DNA from: Hyphomicrobiales bacterium
GTDB lineage: Bacteria > Pseudomonadota > Alphaproteobacteria > Rhizobiales > Beijerinckiaceae
Length of the DNA: 6,868 nucleotides
Reading direction: 5' to 3'
NCBI GenBank assembly: GCA_027489835.1
Contig: JAIXZF010000478.1
Span: forward strand, 1-6,868
Both the position numbers and the translations under genes were made by a program. The notes beneath the pieces are model-generated. The model made no database searches. It saw only the letters and a list, made by a program, of their open reading frames with translations, and was not told the DNA's origin. The first letter of the stretch is position 1. Every line of letters starts with the position of its first letter. This document shows, piece after piece, positions 1 through 6,868 of the stretch.

Positions 1-533
1 GAGCGGGCCGCGGCGACATTGGCCGGGCTGTCGTCGACGAAGATGATGTCGCGCGGCTCGAGGCCGGTGTCGCGGCAGAAGCGGTGGAAGATCCTGTAAT
101 CCGGCTTCACGAGCCCGACATCCGCCGAGACCAGCGGATGATCGAACAGGTTCAGGAAGTCGAACCGGGCGCGCGCGATGTCGAACTTCTCGCGGGCGAA
201 ATTGGTGATGGCATGCACCGTATGGCCGGCCGCCTTGAGCGCGCGCAGCGTGGCGACATTGTCCGGGATATCGCCCGGCACGCATTCCGGCCATCGCTCA
301 TCGAAGGCTCGCAGCGGCTTCTCATATCGTGGAAAGCGTGAAACCAAATCGCCGATCCCGGTCGCGAAGGGCAGGCCGGCGTCGAACTCGATGTTGACCC
401 ACATCAGCTTGGTCTCGTCGAGGAAGGCCTGATAGGCGTCCTCGTCGGCGAAATAGGTGCGCAGGACGGCGTCGGGGTCCCAGCGGATGAGGATGTTGCC
501 GACGTCGAAGACAACGGCCCTGGCCTTGAACAT
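1..533 (-). CDS. HAD-superfamily hydrolase (subfamily IA, YihX-like phosphatase), 3' end outside window
   Basis: The first 177 residues are visible and the gene runs off the left edge, so perhaps 20-30 C-terminal residues are missing. Translation begins MFKARAVVFDVGNILIRWDP. The four HAD motifs are seen in order: motif I with nucleophile Asp10 (FDVGN), motif II Thr110 in ITN, motif III Lys143 in GLVKPD, and motif IV Asp167/Asp168 in IFVDDSPAN. A helical cap lies at about residues 20-90. These are Mg-dependent cytosolic phosphohydrolases acting through an aspartyl-phosphate. The spacing and the DxGN form of motif I resemble the YihX-type IA variant 3 group, so a small phosphorylated metabolite is the likely substrate, though which one cannot be told. 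A haloacid dehalogenase role is less likely but not excluded. The ATG at 533 is supported by a Shine-Dalgarno AGGGGGA (542-548) with about 8 nt spacing. The gene is divergent from tyrS across 119 bp. Confidence 0.9.
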   Translation of the reverse strand, partial: MFKARAVVFDVGNILIRWDPDAVLRTYFADEDAYQAFLDETKLMWVNIEFDAGLPFATGIGDLVSRFPRYEKPLRAFDERWPECVPGDIPDNVATLRALKAAGHTVHAITNFAREKFDIARARFDFLNLFDHPLVSADVGLVKPDYRIFHRFCRDTGLEPRDIIFVDDSPANVAAAR

Positions 534-652
534 GCTTCGGCTCCCCCTGCGCTCCGCCCCTCGAATCTGCTGGCGCGCGCCCCGGTTTTCCGTGATAGAC
601 GCTGCCACCCGCGCCCGCCAGAGCGCCGTAAGTCAGCCGATCGCCCGAAGCC
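534..652. promoter_or_regulatory. Divergent spacer between HAD phosphatase gene and tyrS
   Basis: This 119-bp region must hold the promoters for both flanking genes. I see the HAD ribosome binding site (542-548) and one GANTC site (gaatc, 563-567), the alphaproteobacterial CcrM methylation sequence. No convincing -35/-10 pair stands out on either strand. There is no T-box-like antiterminator or leader peptide ahead of tyrS. The tyrS side lacks a strong Shine-Dalgarno. Confidence 0.5.
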
Positions 653-1912
653 ATGACCGATTTCCAGCCCCGATCCGACTTCCTGCGCATCCTCGAGGAG
701 CGCGGCTTCATCCACCAGTGCTCCGATTTCGCAGGCCTCGACGCGCTGGCGGCGAAGGGCGAGGCCGTGGGCTATATCGGATTCGACGCCACGGCGCCCT
801 CGCTCCATGCCGGCTCGCTGGTGCAGATCATGCTGCTGCACTGGCTGCAGCAGACCGGCAACAAGGCAATTGCGCTGATGGGCGGCGGCACGACCATGGT
901 CGGCGACCCGTCGGGCCGCGACGAGAGCCGGAAGATGCTCACACCGGGCGACATCGAGGCCAACAAGGCGGGCATCCGGCAGGTCTTCTCGAAGTTCCTG
1001 ACCTTCGGAACCGGCGGCAGGGATGCCGTCATGCTCGACAACGCCGAGTGGCTTCTGAAGCTCAACTGGATCGAGATGCTGCGCGATGTCGGGCGGCATT
1101 TCTCGGTCAACCGCATGCTCTCGATGGATTCGGTCCGCCTCAGGCTCGAGCGAGACCAGGAGATGAGCTTCATCGAGTTCAACTACATGGTGCTGCAGTC
1201 CTATGACTTCGCGCACATGGCGAAGACGGTCGGCTGCAACCTGCAGATGGGCGGCTCGGACCAGTGGGGCAACATCGTCAACGGCGTCGATCTCGGACGC
1301 CGCATGGGCACGCATCAGCTCTATGCGCTGACGACGCCGCTGCTCACCACGGCGTCCGGCGCGAAGATGGGCAAGACGGCGCAGGGCGCGGTCTGGCTCA
1401 ACGCCGACATGCTGTCGCCCTATGATTACTGGCAGTACTGGCGCAACGCCGAGGATGCCGACGTCTCGAAGTTCCTGCGCAAGTTCACGGTGCTGCCGAT
1501 CAGCGAGATCATCCGGCTGGAAGCCTTGCAGGGCGCGGAGATCAACGAAGCCAAGATCGTGCTGGCCACCGAGGCGACGACGCTGCTGCATGGCCGCGCC
1601 GCCGCCGAGTCTGCGGCCGAGACCGCGCGCAAGACCTTCCAGGAAGGCGCGCTGGCGGCCGATTTGCCCTCAGTGGATGTGGCGGCCAGCGAGGTCGAGG
1701 CCGGGCTTGGCCTGCTCTCGGCCTTCGTGAAGGCCGGCATCGTGCCGTCCACCGGCGAGGCGCGCCGTCAGATCAAGAGCGGCGGGCTCAGGCTCAACGA
1801 TGCAGTGGTCAGCGACGAGCGCGCGATGCTCGGGGCCGAAGCGTTCAACGCCGATGGAGTCGCCAAGCTGTCGATGGGCAAGAAGAAGCACGTGCTGCTC
1901 AGGCTCACCTGA
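653..1912 (+). CDS. tyrS: Tyrosyl-tRNA synthetase
   Basis: Cytosolic class I aminoacyl-tRNA synthetase that activates tyrosine with ATP and charges tRNA-Tyr. The 419 residues are the usual length for the bacterial TyrS type. The Rossmann catalytic domain opens with YIGFDAT (41-47), carrying the tyrosine-binding Tyr41 and Asp45. The HIGH signature appears as HAGS (52-55), followed by GDPSGRDE (84-91). The tyrosine/tRNA region has GGSDQWGN (200-207), and the KMSKS loop is KMGKT (238-242), followed by GAVWL as in E. coli TyrS. An anticodon-recognition helical region spans about 255-345 and a C-terminal S4 RNA-binding domain about 354-415 (AGIVPSTGEARRQIKSGGLR at its start). The start ATG fits the family N-terminus. 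Only a weak GAAG lies just upstream, so the ribosome binding site is poor. The gene is monocistronic as seen here, divergent from the HAD gene and ending 19 bp from a convergent gene. Confidence 0.97.
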   Translation: MTDFQPRSDFLRILEERGFIHQCSDFAGLDALAAKGEAVGYIGFDATAPSLHAGSLVQIMLLHWLQQTGNKAIALMGGGTTMVGDPSGRDESRKMLTPGDIEANKAGIRQVFSKFLTFGTGGRDAVMLDNAEWLLKLNWIEMLRDVGRHFSVNRMLSMDSVRLRLERDQEMSFIEFNYMVLQSYDFAHMAKTVGCNLQMGGSDQWGNIVNGVDLGRRMGTHQLYALTTPLLTTASGAKMGKTAQGAVWLNADMLSPYDYWQYWRNAEDADVSKFLRKFTVLPISEIIRLEALQGAEINEAKIVLATEATTLLHGRAAAESAAETARKTFQEGALAADLPSVDVAASEVEAGLGLLSAFVKAGIVPSTGEARRQIKSGGLRLNDAVVSDERAMLGAEAFNADGVAKLSMGKKKHVLLRLT

Positions 1913-1935
1913 GCGCCAGCCTGATCGTGGCTCAG
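1909..1935. terminator. Possible stem-loop between convergent tyrS and small membrane protein gene
   Basis: The arms ctgagcgcca (1909-1918) and tggctcag (1928-1935) can pair with a two-base bulge around a 9-nt loop, overlapping both stop codons. No T-run follows on either strand, so this is at best a weak or bidirectional 3'-end structure. In DNA this GC-rich it may be chance. Confidence 0.25.
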
Positions 1936-2156
1936 ACGCGGCCGGGGCACCCCTCGGGGGGCGTCGCGGTCTGCGTCCGGGTCTGGACCTGCTCGCAGGC
2001 CCAGGCGCGCAACGCCAGCGGCATCCGCGTGTTGAGTTCCATCCAGACCTGATCGGTCGGCGTGGCGATGGTCATCGTCTTCCAGGCCCAGAGGCCGCTG
2101 TAGGCGAACATCAGCCCGAACAGGCCGGAGACGAGGATCTTCAACACTTGAAACAT
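1932..2156 (-). CDS. Small single-pass membrane protein, function unknown (74 aa)
   Basis: I do not recognise a named family. The protein begins MFQVLKILVSGLFGLMFAYS. One hydrophobic segment at about residues 5-25 should cross the inner membrane and lacks a signal peptidase motif. It is followed by a polar tail with WMELNTRMPLALRAWAC and a C-terminal TPPEGCPGRV. Two cysteines, Cys54 and Cys70, lie in the tail, which also contains Arg-rich QTRTQT. The frame is open further upstream to 2240, but that extension only runs into the end of rsmB. The ATG at 2156 has a clear TTTTGGAG Shine-Dalgarno at 8 nt, so the 74-residue form is preferred. It lies 35 bp downstream of rsmB on the same strand and is probably its operon partner. 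Tail topology (cytoplasm or periplasm) is uncertain: Lys6 before the helix and Lys26 after it give no clear bias. Confidence 0.7.
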   Translation of the reverse strand: MFQVLKILVSGLFGLMFAYSGLWAWKTMTIATPTDQVWMELNTRMPLALRAWACEQVQTRTQTATPPEGCPGRV

Positions 2157-2164
2157 CGGCCAGG

Positions 2165-2168
2165 CTCC
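2165..2168 (-). promoter_or_regulatory. Ribosome binding site that fixes the start of the 74-aa membrane protein
   Basis: GGAG on the minus strand sits 8 nt before the ATG at 2156. The upstream in-frame ATG at 2240 lies inside the rsmB coding sequence, and its translation has no hydrophobic or conserved character. Confidence 0.6.
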
Positions 2169-2177
2169 AAAAGCGGG

Positions 2178-2189
2178 CGCCGGCCGGCG
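2178..2189. repeat. 12-bp perfect palindrome between rsmB and the small membrane protein gene
   Basis: CGCCGGCCGGCG is a perfect palindrome just after the rsmB stop codon. Read on the minus strand it is followed by CCCGCTTTTGGAG, so a short hairpin (4-bp stem if the loop is GGCC) precedes a four-T run and the Shine-Dalgarno of the next gene. It might act as a weak attenuator. The stem is short and the base composition makes chance likely. Confidence 0.3.
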
Positions 2190-2191
2190 GT

Positions 2192-3487
2192 TCAGGCCAT
2201 GCGCCGGATCAGGCTGACGAAGAATCCGTCCGTCCCGCACCGCAGGGCCGATAGCTGCAGACCGAGGCGCTTCTGGGACTGAAGCATGGCAAGCCCGCCA
2301 AGGCCCGCCGCCTCCGCCATCTCCCCGGGCGCGGCCGGCTGGAAGCCCTCATGGCGGGCGAGGAAGTCCGCGACGGCATCGTCATTCTCTTCCGGCAGCA
2401 GCGAGCACGTCACATAGGCGATGCGGCCGCCCGGCTTGGCGAGGCGCGCGGCGCGGTCGAGCACCAGCGCCTGATCCTTGCGGCGCTCCGCCAAAGCACC
2501 GGGCCTGAGCCGCCATTTCGCATCCGGGTTGCGCCGCCAGGTGCCGGAGCCCGTGCAGGGCGCATCGACGAAGACGAGGTCGGCGGCGCCGTCGAGATCG
2601 GCGACGGCGTCGTCATTGCGCAGCTTCGGCGAGCGGACCTGGACATTGTGCGCGCCTGCGCGCTTCACGCGTTCGTAGAGCGGCGCCAGGCGCCGGCTGT
2701 CATTGTCGGTCGCGAAGACCTGCCCGCGATTCTGCATCAGGGCTGCGAGGGACAGGGTCTTGCCGCCCGCGCCCGCGCAGAGATCGATGGCGAGATCGGC
2801 CGGGCCCGCGCCGGATAGGCGTGCGGCGAGTTGCGAGCCTTCGTCCTGCACCTCGAACAGTCCGTCGAGAAAAGCCTTCTCGGTTTGGAGCGACGGGCCG
2901 CGTCCGTCATCGCCCGCCTCGAAGCGCAAGCCGTCGAGCGAATACGGCGTCTCGACTGGCCGGAGATGCGCAAGCTCCTCCTTCAGGCGCTTGCGGGTTA
3001 TCTTGAGGTCATTGACGCGAATGTCGATGGGCGCCCGCAGAGCAAAGGCCGCGAGTTCCGCCACAGCCTCGCTGCCGAAGGCCGCCTCAAGCGAGGGCCA
3101 TATCCATTCCGGAACGTCTGCGCGCACATGGGCGGGGGCGCCCTCGATTGATCCGCCGAGCCTGTCGCGCTCCGGAGGCTCGAGCACGGCCGGGGCGTGC
3201 CGGTCTCCCGAGAACAGCGCGCCGAGCGCTTCGACAGACATCGAGCGGCGCAGGCGCAGCATGCCCAGGGCCAGGGCGCGCGGCTCGTCGGAACCCATCA
3301 GCCAGCCGGCCGAGGCGCGGCAGCGCAGCACGTCATAGACGAGGCTTGCGATCGCGGCGCGGTCCTTCGAGCCGGCGAAGCGGTGGCTGAGGCCCCAATC
3401 CTTCAGCGCGTCGGGGGCAGGCCGGCGGCGCTGGATGAGGTCCGACAGGACTTCTATCGCGGCCTCGATGCGGGCGGCAGGGGTCAT
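2192..3487 (-). CDS. rsmB: RsmB/NOP-family 16S rRNA (cytosine-C5) methyltransferase
   Basis: SAM-dependent RNA m5C methyltransferase. In the E. coli family member the target is C967 of 16S rRNA; that specificity is inferred here. The length of 431 residues matches E. coli RsmB closely. Residues 1 to about 130 form the helical NusB-like RNA-binding domain (WGLSHRFAGSKDRAAIASLV at 31-50). A linker and RNA-binding segment follow (IDIRVNDLKITR, 154-165; FEVQDEGSQL, 211-220). The Rossmann methyltransferase fold has motif I DLCAGAGGKT (235-244), motif IV DAPCTGSG (308-315, Cys311) and motif VI YVTCSLLPEEN (358-368, Cys361). Both family cysteines are present: Cys361 as the nucleophile attacking C6, Cys311 as the release cysteine. 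The C-terminus GTDGFFVSLIRR is typical. The ATG at 3487 has AAGG (3497-3500) 9 nt upstream. The gene leads a probable two-gene unit with the 74-residue membrane protein. Alphaproteobacteria may carry more than one RsmB-like paralogue, so exact orthology is not certain. Confidence 0.95.
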   Translation of the reverse strand: MTPAARIEAAIEVLSDLIQRRRPAPDALKDWGLSHRFAGSKDRAAIASLVYDVLRCRASAGWLMGSDEPRALALGMLRLRRSMSVEALGALFSGDRHAPAVLEPPERDRLGGSIEGAPAHVRADVPEWIWPSLEAAFGSEAVAELAAFALRAPIDIRVNDLKITRKRLKEELAHLRPVETPYSLDGLRFEAGDDGRGPSLQTEKAFLDGLFEVQDEGSQLAARLSGAGPADLAIDLCAGAGGKTLSLAALMQNRGQVFATDNDSRRLAPLYERVKRAGAHNVQVRSPKLRNDDAVADLDGAADLVFVDAPCTGSGTWRRNPDAKWRLRPGALAERRKDQALVLDRAARLAKPGGRIAYVTCSLLPEENDDAVADFLARHEGFQPAAPGEMAEAAGLGGLAMLQSQKRLGLQLSALRCGTDGFFVSLIRRMA

Positions 3488-3566
3488 GGTGCGTCGCCTT
3501 GGTCGGCCAGAAATCGGGGCGGCACACTTGCGTCACAGTTGCGCCCGAAGCAAGACAAGTCTGGGC

Positions 3567-3583
3567 CGCCGGCATGTCCGGCG
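3567..3583 (+). other. Short hairpin in the leader of the lipoprotein gene
   Basis: CGCCGG (3567-3572) and CCGGCG (3578-3583) are perfect 6-bp arms around a CATGT loop, ending 13 nt before the Shine-Dalgarno. It could affect leader stability or translation. No T-run follows, so it is not a terminator. A chance origin is quite possible at this GC content. Confidence 0.3.
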
Positions 3584-3596
3584 CGGTCCGGCCATC

Positions 3597-3602
3597 AGGG
3601 AA
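3597..3602 (+). promoter_or_regulatory. Ribosome binding site that fixes the lipoprotein start
   Basis: AGGGAA stands 7 nt before the ATG at 3610. An earlier in-frame ATG at 3499 would add 37 residues ahead of the signal peptide and overlap the divergent promoter region, so the 3610 start is preferred. Confidence 0.65.
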
Positions 3603-3609
3603 CCATCAG

Positions 3610-3759
3610 ATGAACCGCTTCACGAAGCTGTCCGCCGCCGCCATCATCAGCGCTCTTCTCGCCGCCTGCGCGCAGAACACCGTCCAGTCCTACGATCCGC
3701 CGCCCGCCAAGCGCGTCGATGCCAAGACCCAGCTCGAGCGCGGCGCGGGCGGCTACTGA
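3610..3759 (+). CDS. Small putative lipoprotein, function unknown (49 aa)
   Basis: The 49-residue product starts MNRFTKLSAAAIISALLAAC. It has a textbook lipoprotein signal: basic Arg3 and Lys6, a hydrophobic stretch at 7-19, and the lipobox LAAC with lipid-anchored Cys20. The residue after Cys is Ala, not Asp, which by the E. coli sorting rule favours the outer membrane. The mature chain is only about 30 residues, polar and proline-containing (YDPPPAKRVDAKTQLERG), ending in GAGGY. It has no recognisable domain and is of entericidin-like size, though I see no specific entericidin signature. A Shine-Dalgarno AGGGAA at 7 nt and a well-formed signal peptide make it a real gene despite its size. 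It is divergent from rsmB and convergent with guaB, so it is probably a single-gene transcript. The function is not inferable. Confidence 0.75.
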   Translation: MNRFTKLSAAAIISALLAACAQNTVQSYDPPPAKRVDAKTQLERGAGGY

Positions 3760-3800
3760 TCTTCAGCGGAGCACGCCCGTCGCGCCGGAGCCGAGATCAG
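3756..3800. terminator. Possible bidirectional 3'-end structure between lipoprotein gene and guaB
   Basis: CTGATCT (3756-3762, overlapping the lipoprotein stop codon) and AGATCAG (3794-3800) are perfect 7-bp inverted arms separated by 31 nt. The 63-bp gap between these convergent genes is where transcripts should end. No T-run follows the arms and the loop is large, so this is weak evidence for a terminator. CGGAGC also occurs three times nearby (3767, 3786 and 3804). Confidence 0.25.
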
Positions 3801-3822
3801 GCCCGGAGCGACGGCGCTGGCC

Positions 3823-5319
<1,497 letters not shown>

Positions 5320-5540
5320 GTGGTCAACCTCGAAGCGGGTGAGTCTGGCGGGCAGCGGGCGCTCGCCGGGTTGACGAGGCCCGGTATCACGCATGTGCGA
5401 AAAGGAAAAGGCGGAAGTGCCTGACGACGGCACCGACGCCGCGCCCTCGCCTTCGGAGCGCCGCGATGCGCGGCCATTGGTCCGCTGGCGGGCGAGGCCG
5501 CACCTGATACCCTTTTCGCTTCGCCCAAGGGGCAGACGCC
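5320..5540. promoter_or_regulatory. Divergent guaB / P450 promoter region with paired short motifs
   Basis: This 221-bp non-coding region is the longest spacer here and must hold promoters for guaB (minus) and the P450 (plus). GGTATCA occurs at 5383-5389 on plus and again on minus (TGATACC, 5505-5511). GCGAAAAGG occurs at 5397-5405 on plus and on minus (CCTTTTCGC, 5511-5519). The two motif pairs face each other across about 100 bp near each end of the region. Their order is A-B then A'-B', so they cannot form one nested hairpin. TTGACG at 5371-5376 looks like a -35 but has no -10 at the right distance. A GANTC site (gagtc) lies at 5341-5345. The P450 Shine-Dalgarno AAGGGG is at 5527-5532. Confidence 0.45.
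5328..5331 (-). promoter_or_regulatory. Ribosome binding site that fixes the guaB start
   Basis: GAGG on the minus strand lies 8 nt before the ATG at 5319. It supports the 498-residue protein over in-frame starts at 5394 or 5577, whose extra residues are arginine/serine-rich and do not resemble any IMP dehydrogenase N-terminus. Confidence 0.65.
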
Positions 5541-6868
5541 ATGACCGACAGCAGCTTCGCGACGACCGCACCGGCAAGGGCTTTCAGGCCTCCCGCGCCG
5601 CAGCCCCACGCCGACCCGCTGAACCAGTTGCAGCTTCTGCTGGCGCTGCGCCGCAATCCGCTGACGATCTGGCGCCGCGCGCATTTTGAGGAGCGGCACA
5701 TCGCGGGGCCCGGACTGTTCGGCTACGGGGTGTTCCTAGCCGATCCGGCGGCGATCCGGCACGTGCTGGTCGACAACGTGGCCAACTATCGCAAGGACGA
5801 CTTGCAGCTGCGCGTGCTGTCGCCGGGGCTCGGCGACGGCCTCCTGACCGCCGAGGGCGATGCATGGCGCAAGGCGCGCCGCACGGTCGCGCCGCTGTTC
5901 ACGCCCAAGCGCGTGGCGGCGCTGGCGAAGGCCATGCAGCCGCCTGTCGAGGCGCATGTCGAGCGCCTGCTGCGGCGCAGGCCGGGCCATACTGTTGATC
6001 TGTCGCGTCTGATGACGACGCTCACATTCGACGTGCTGGCCGCGACGCTGTTCTCGAACGTGATCGACGGCGGGGCCGAGGCGTTCGGCGCCGCGCTGAC
6101 GCGCTATTTCGAGACGCAGGGGCGGGTCGACCCGCTCGACATCTTCAACGCACCGTCCTGGATCCCTCGGATCGGCCGCGTGATGGCGCAGCCCTCGATC
6201 GCATTTTTCGAGCGGCAGGTCCGCGAGATCGTCGCCGCACGGACGGCGGCGATCTCGCAGGGCATCGAGCCGCCCGCCGACCTTCTGACGGCGCTGATCG
6301 CGGCGCGCGACCCGGAGAACGGCCAGGGCCTGAGCGAGCGCGAGGTCGGCGCCAACATCGTCACCTTCATCGGCGCCGGCCACGAAACCACCGCCAACGT
6401 CCTGACCTGGGCCTTCTATCTCCTTTCGCAGGCTCCGGAGGCGCTCGCGGAGGTCGAGCGCGAGGCCGATGCCGCAGGCGACGACATCGTCGGCGCGGCC
6501 CTGTCGGCCGACCGCCTGCCGATGACGCGCGCGGTCATCGAGGAGGCGATGCGGCTTTACCCGCCCGTCGCCACGCTCACCCGCAGCGCGATCGAGACGG
6601 ATGTGGCGGCCGGCGTCACCATCCCCAAGGGCGCGCTGGTCGTGATCCCGCCCTACGTCATCCACCGGCACAAGCGGCTCTGGAGCCAGCCCAGCCGCTT
6701 CGTGCCGGAGCGCTTCCTGCCCGGCGCGCGGGAGAGCATCGACCGCTTCGCGTTCCTGCCCTTCGGAGCCGGCCCGCGCATCTGCGTCGGCATGCAGTTC
6801 GCGATGGTCGAGGCGATGATCGTGCTCGCCACGCTGGCGCGGAGGGTGCGGCTCACCTATGCGGGCGA
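5541..6868 (+). CDS. Cytochrome P450 monooxygenase, 3' end outside window
   Basis: Haem-thiolate monooxygenase. The first 442 residues are visible and probably only 15-30 C-terminal residues are lost at the right edge. The C-helix WRKARR is at 109-114 (haem-propionate Trp/Arg). The I-helix oxygen-activation motif GAGHETT is at 278-284, the K-helix ExxR at Glu335-Arg338 (EAMRLYPP), and the PERF-type motif PERFLPG at 389-395. The haem loop FGAGPRICVG is at 408-417 with axial ligand Cys415. HRHKRLW (375-381) and the RLYPP segment resemble the eukaryote-like (CYP4/CYP102-type) group more than the camphor-hydroxylase type. There is no membrane anchor: the first 25 residues are Ala/Pro-rich and polar, so the enzyme is soluble and cytosolic. 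It is not fused to a reductase in the part seen, so it needs separate electron-transfer partners, none of which is in view. ATG 5541 has AAGGGG at 8 nt. The substrate is unknown; fatty acid, terpenoid or aromatic hydroxylation are all possible. Confidence 0.96.
   Translation, partial: MTDSSFATTAPARAFRPPAPQPHADPLNQLQLLLALRRNPLTIWRRAHFEERHIAGPGLFGYGVFLADPAAIRHVLVDNVANYRKDDLQLRVLSPGLGDGLLTAEGDAWRKARRTVAPLFTPKRVAALAKAMQPPVEAHVERLLRRRPGHTVDLSRLMTTLTFDVLAATLFSNVIDGGAEAFGAALTRYFETQGRVDPLDIFNAPSWIPRIGRVMAQPSIAFFERQVREIVAARTAAISQGIEPPADLLTALIAARDPENGQGLSEREVGANIVTFIGAGHETTANVLTWAFYLLSQAPEALAEVEREADAAGDDIVGAALSADRLPMTRAVIEEAMRLYPPVATLTRSAIETDVAAGVTIPKGALVVIPPYVIHRHKRLWSQPSRFVPERFLPGARESIDRFAFLPFGAGPRICVGMQFAMVEAMIVLATLARRVRLTYAG

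Larger units (their letters stand above)
3488..3609. promoter_or_regulatory. Divergent spacer between rsmB and the small lipoprotein gene
   Basis: This 122-bp region should carry promoters in both directions. A TTGCGT (3528-3533) could be a -35 element for the lipoprotein gene, but no good -10 follows at 16-18 nt. CTTGC (3527-3531) and GCAAG (3550-3554) form a short inverted repeat that might be an operator half-site pair. The lipoprotein Shine-Dalgarno lies at 3597-3602. Confidence 0.4.

Noticed and set aside
404..1591. Long open frame on the minus strand (395 codons) opposite tyrS
   Set aside because: It lies antisense to a certain tyrS and also overlaps the HAD gene. Its product is rich in Arg, His, Leu and Ala with no recognisable domain, as expected for an antisense shadow in GC-rich DNA.
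2157..2240. 28-residue N-terminal extension of the small membrane protein
   Set aside because: It would be translated from within the end of rsmB with no supporting ribosome binding site. The inner ATG has GGAG at 8 nt.
3499..3609. 37-residue N-terminal extension of the lipoprotein
   Set aside because: It would place the signal peptide in the interior of the protein and occupy the divergent promoter region.
5371..5376. TTGACG as a -35 promoter element
   Set aside because: No acceptable -10 hexamer lies 16-18 nt downstream on the plus strand.
5320..5577. 86-residue N-terminal extension of guaB
   Set aside because: The extension would overlap the P450 start and the shared promoter region. 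Its residues do not resemble any IMP dehydrogenase, and a good ribosome binding site precedes the internal ATG at 5319.
5736..6671. Long minus-strand open frame (311 codons) opposite the P450 gene
   Set aside because: It is antisense to an intact P450. Its Arg/Asp/Gly-rich composition mirrors the codons of the real gene and it has no domain.

Overview
The window looks like ordinary chromosomal DNA from a high-GC alphaproteobacterium, most likely Hyphomicrobiales (Rhizobiales). This rests on the GC-rich third codon positions in all genes, the alphaproteobacterial character of the TyrRS and IMP dehydrogenase proteins, and the guaB-rsmB neighbourhood. The genus cannot be fixed from the sequence alone. 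I see no mobile element, CRISPR array, tRNA, rRNA or sign of recent transfer.

Layout from left to right: (1) the start of a HAD-family phosphatase gene on the minus strand, cut by the left edge; (2) a 119-bp divergent spacer; (3) tyrS, tyrosyl-tRNA synthetase, on the plus strand; (4) a convergent small gene for a 74-residue single-pass membrane protein, apparently co-transcribed with (5) an rsmB-type rRNA m5C methyltransferase gene, both minus; (6) a 122-bp divergent spacer; (7) a small gene for a 49-residue lipoprotein on the plus strand; (8) guaB, IMP dehydrogenase, on the minus strand, convergent with the lipoprotein gene; (9) a 221-bp divergent spacer holding paired short sequence motifs; (10) a cytochrome P450 gene on the plus strand, cut by the right edge near its C-terminus.

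Three of the genes are core housekeeping: tRNA charging, rRNA modification and the committed step of GMP synthesis. The P450 and the HAD phosphatase are accessory enzymes whose substrates cannot be read from the sequence, and no ferredoxin or reductase partner for the P450 is in view. The two very small genes (lipoprotein and membrane protein) are the least understood coding content. No intergenic stretch exceeds 221 bp. I found no convincing new multi-gene system. The points worth a second look are the two small envelope proteins, the orphan P450 divergent from guaB, and the repeated GGTATCA / GCGAAAAGG motifs between those two genes.
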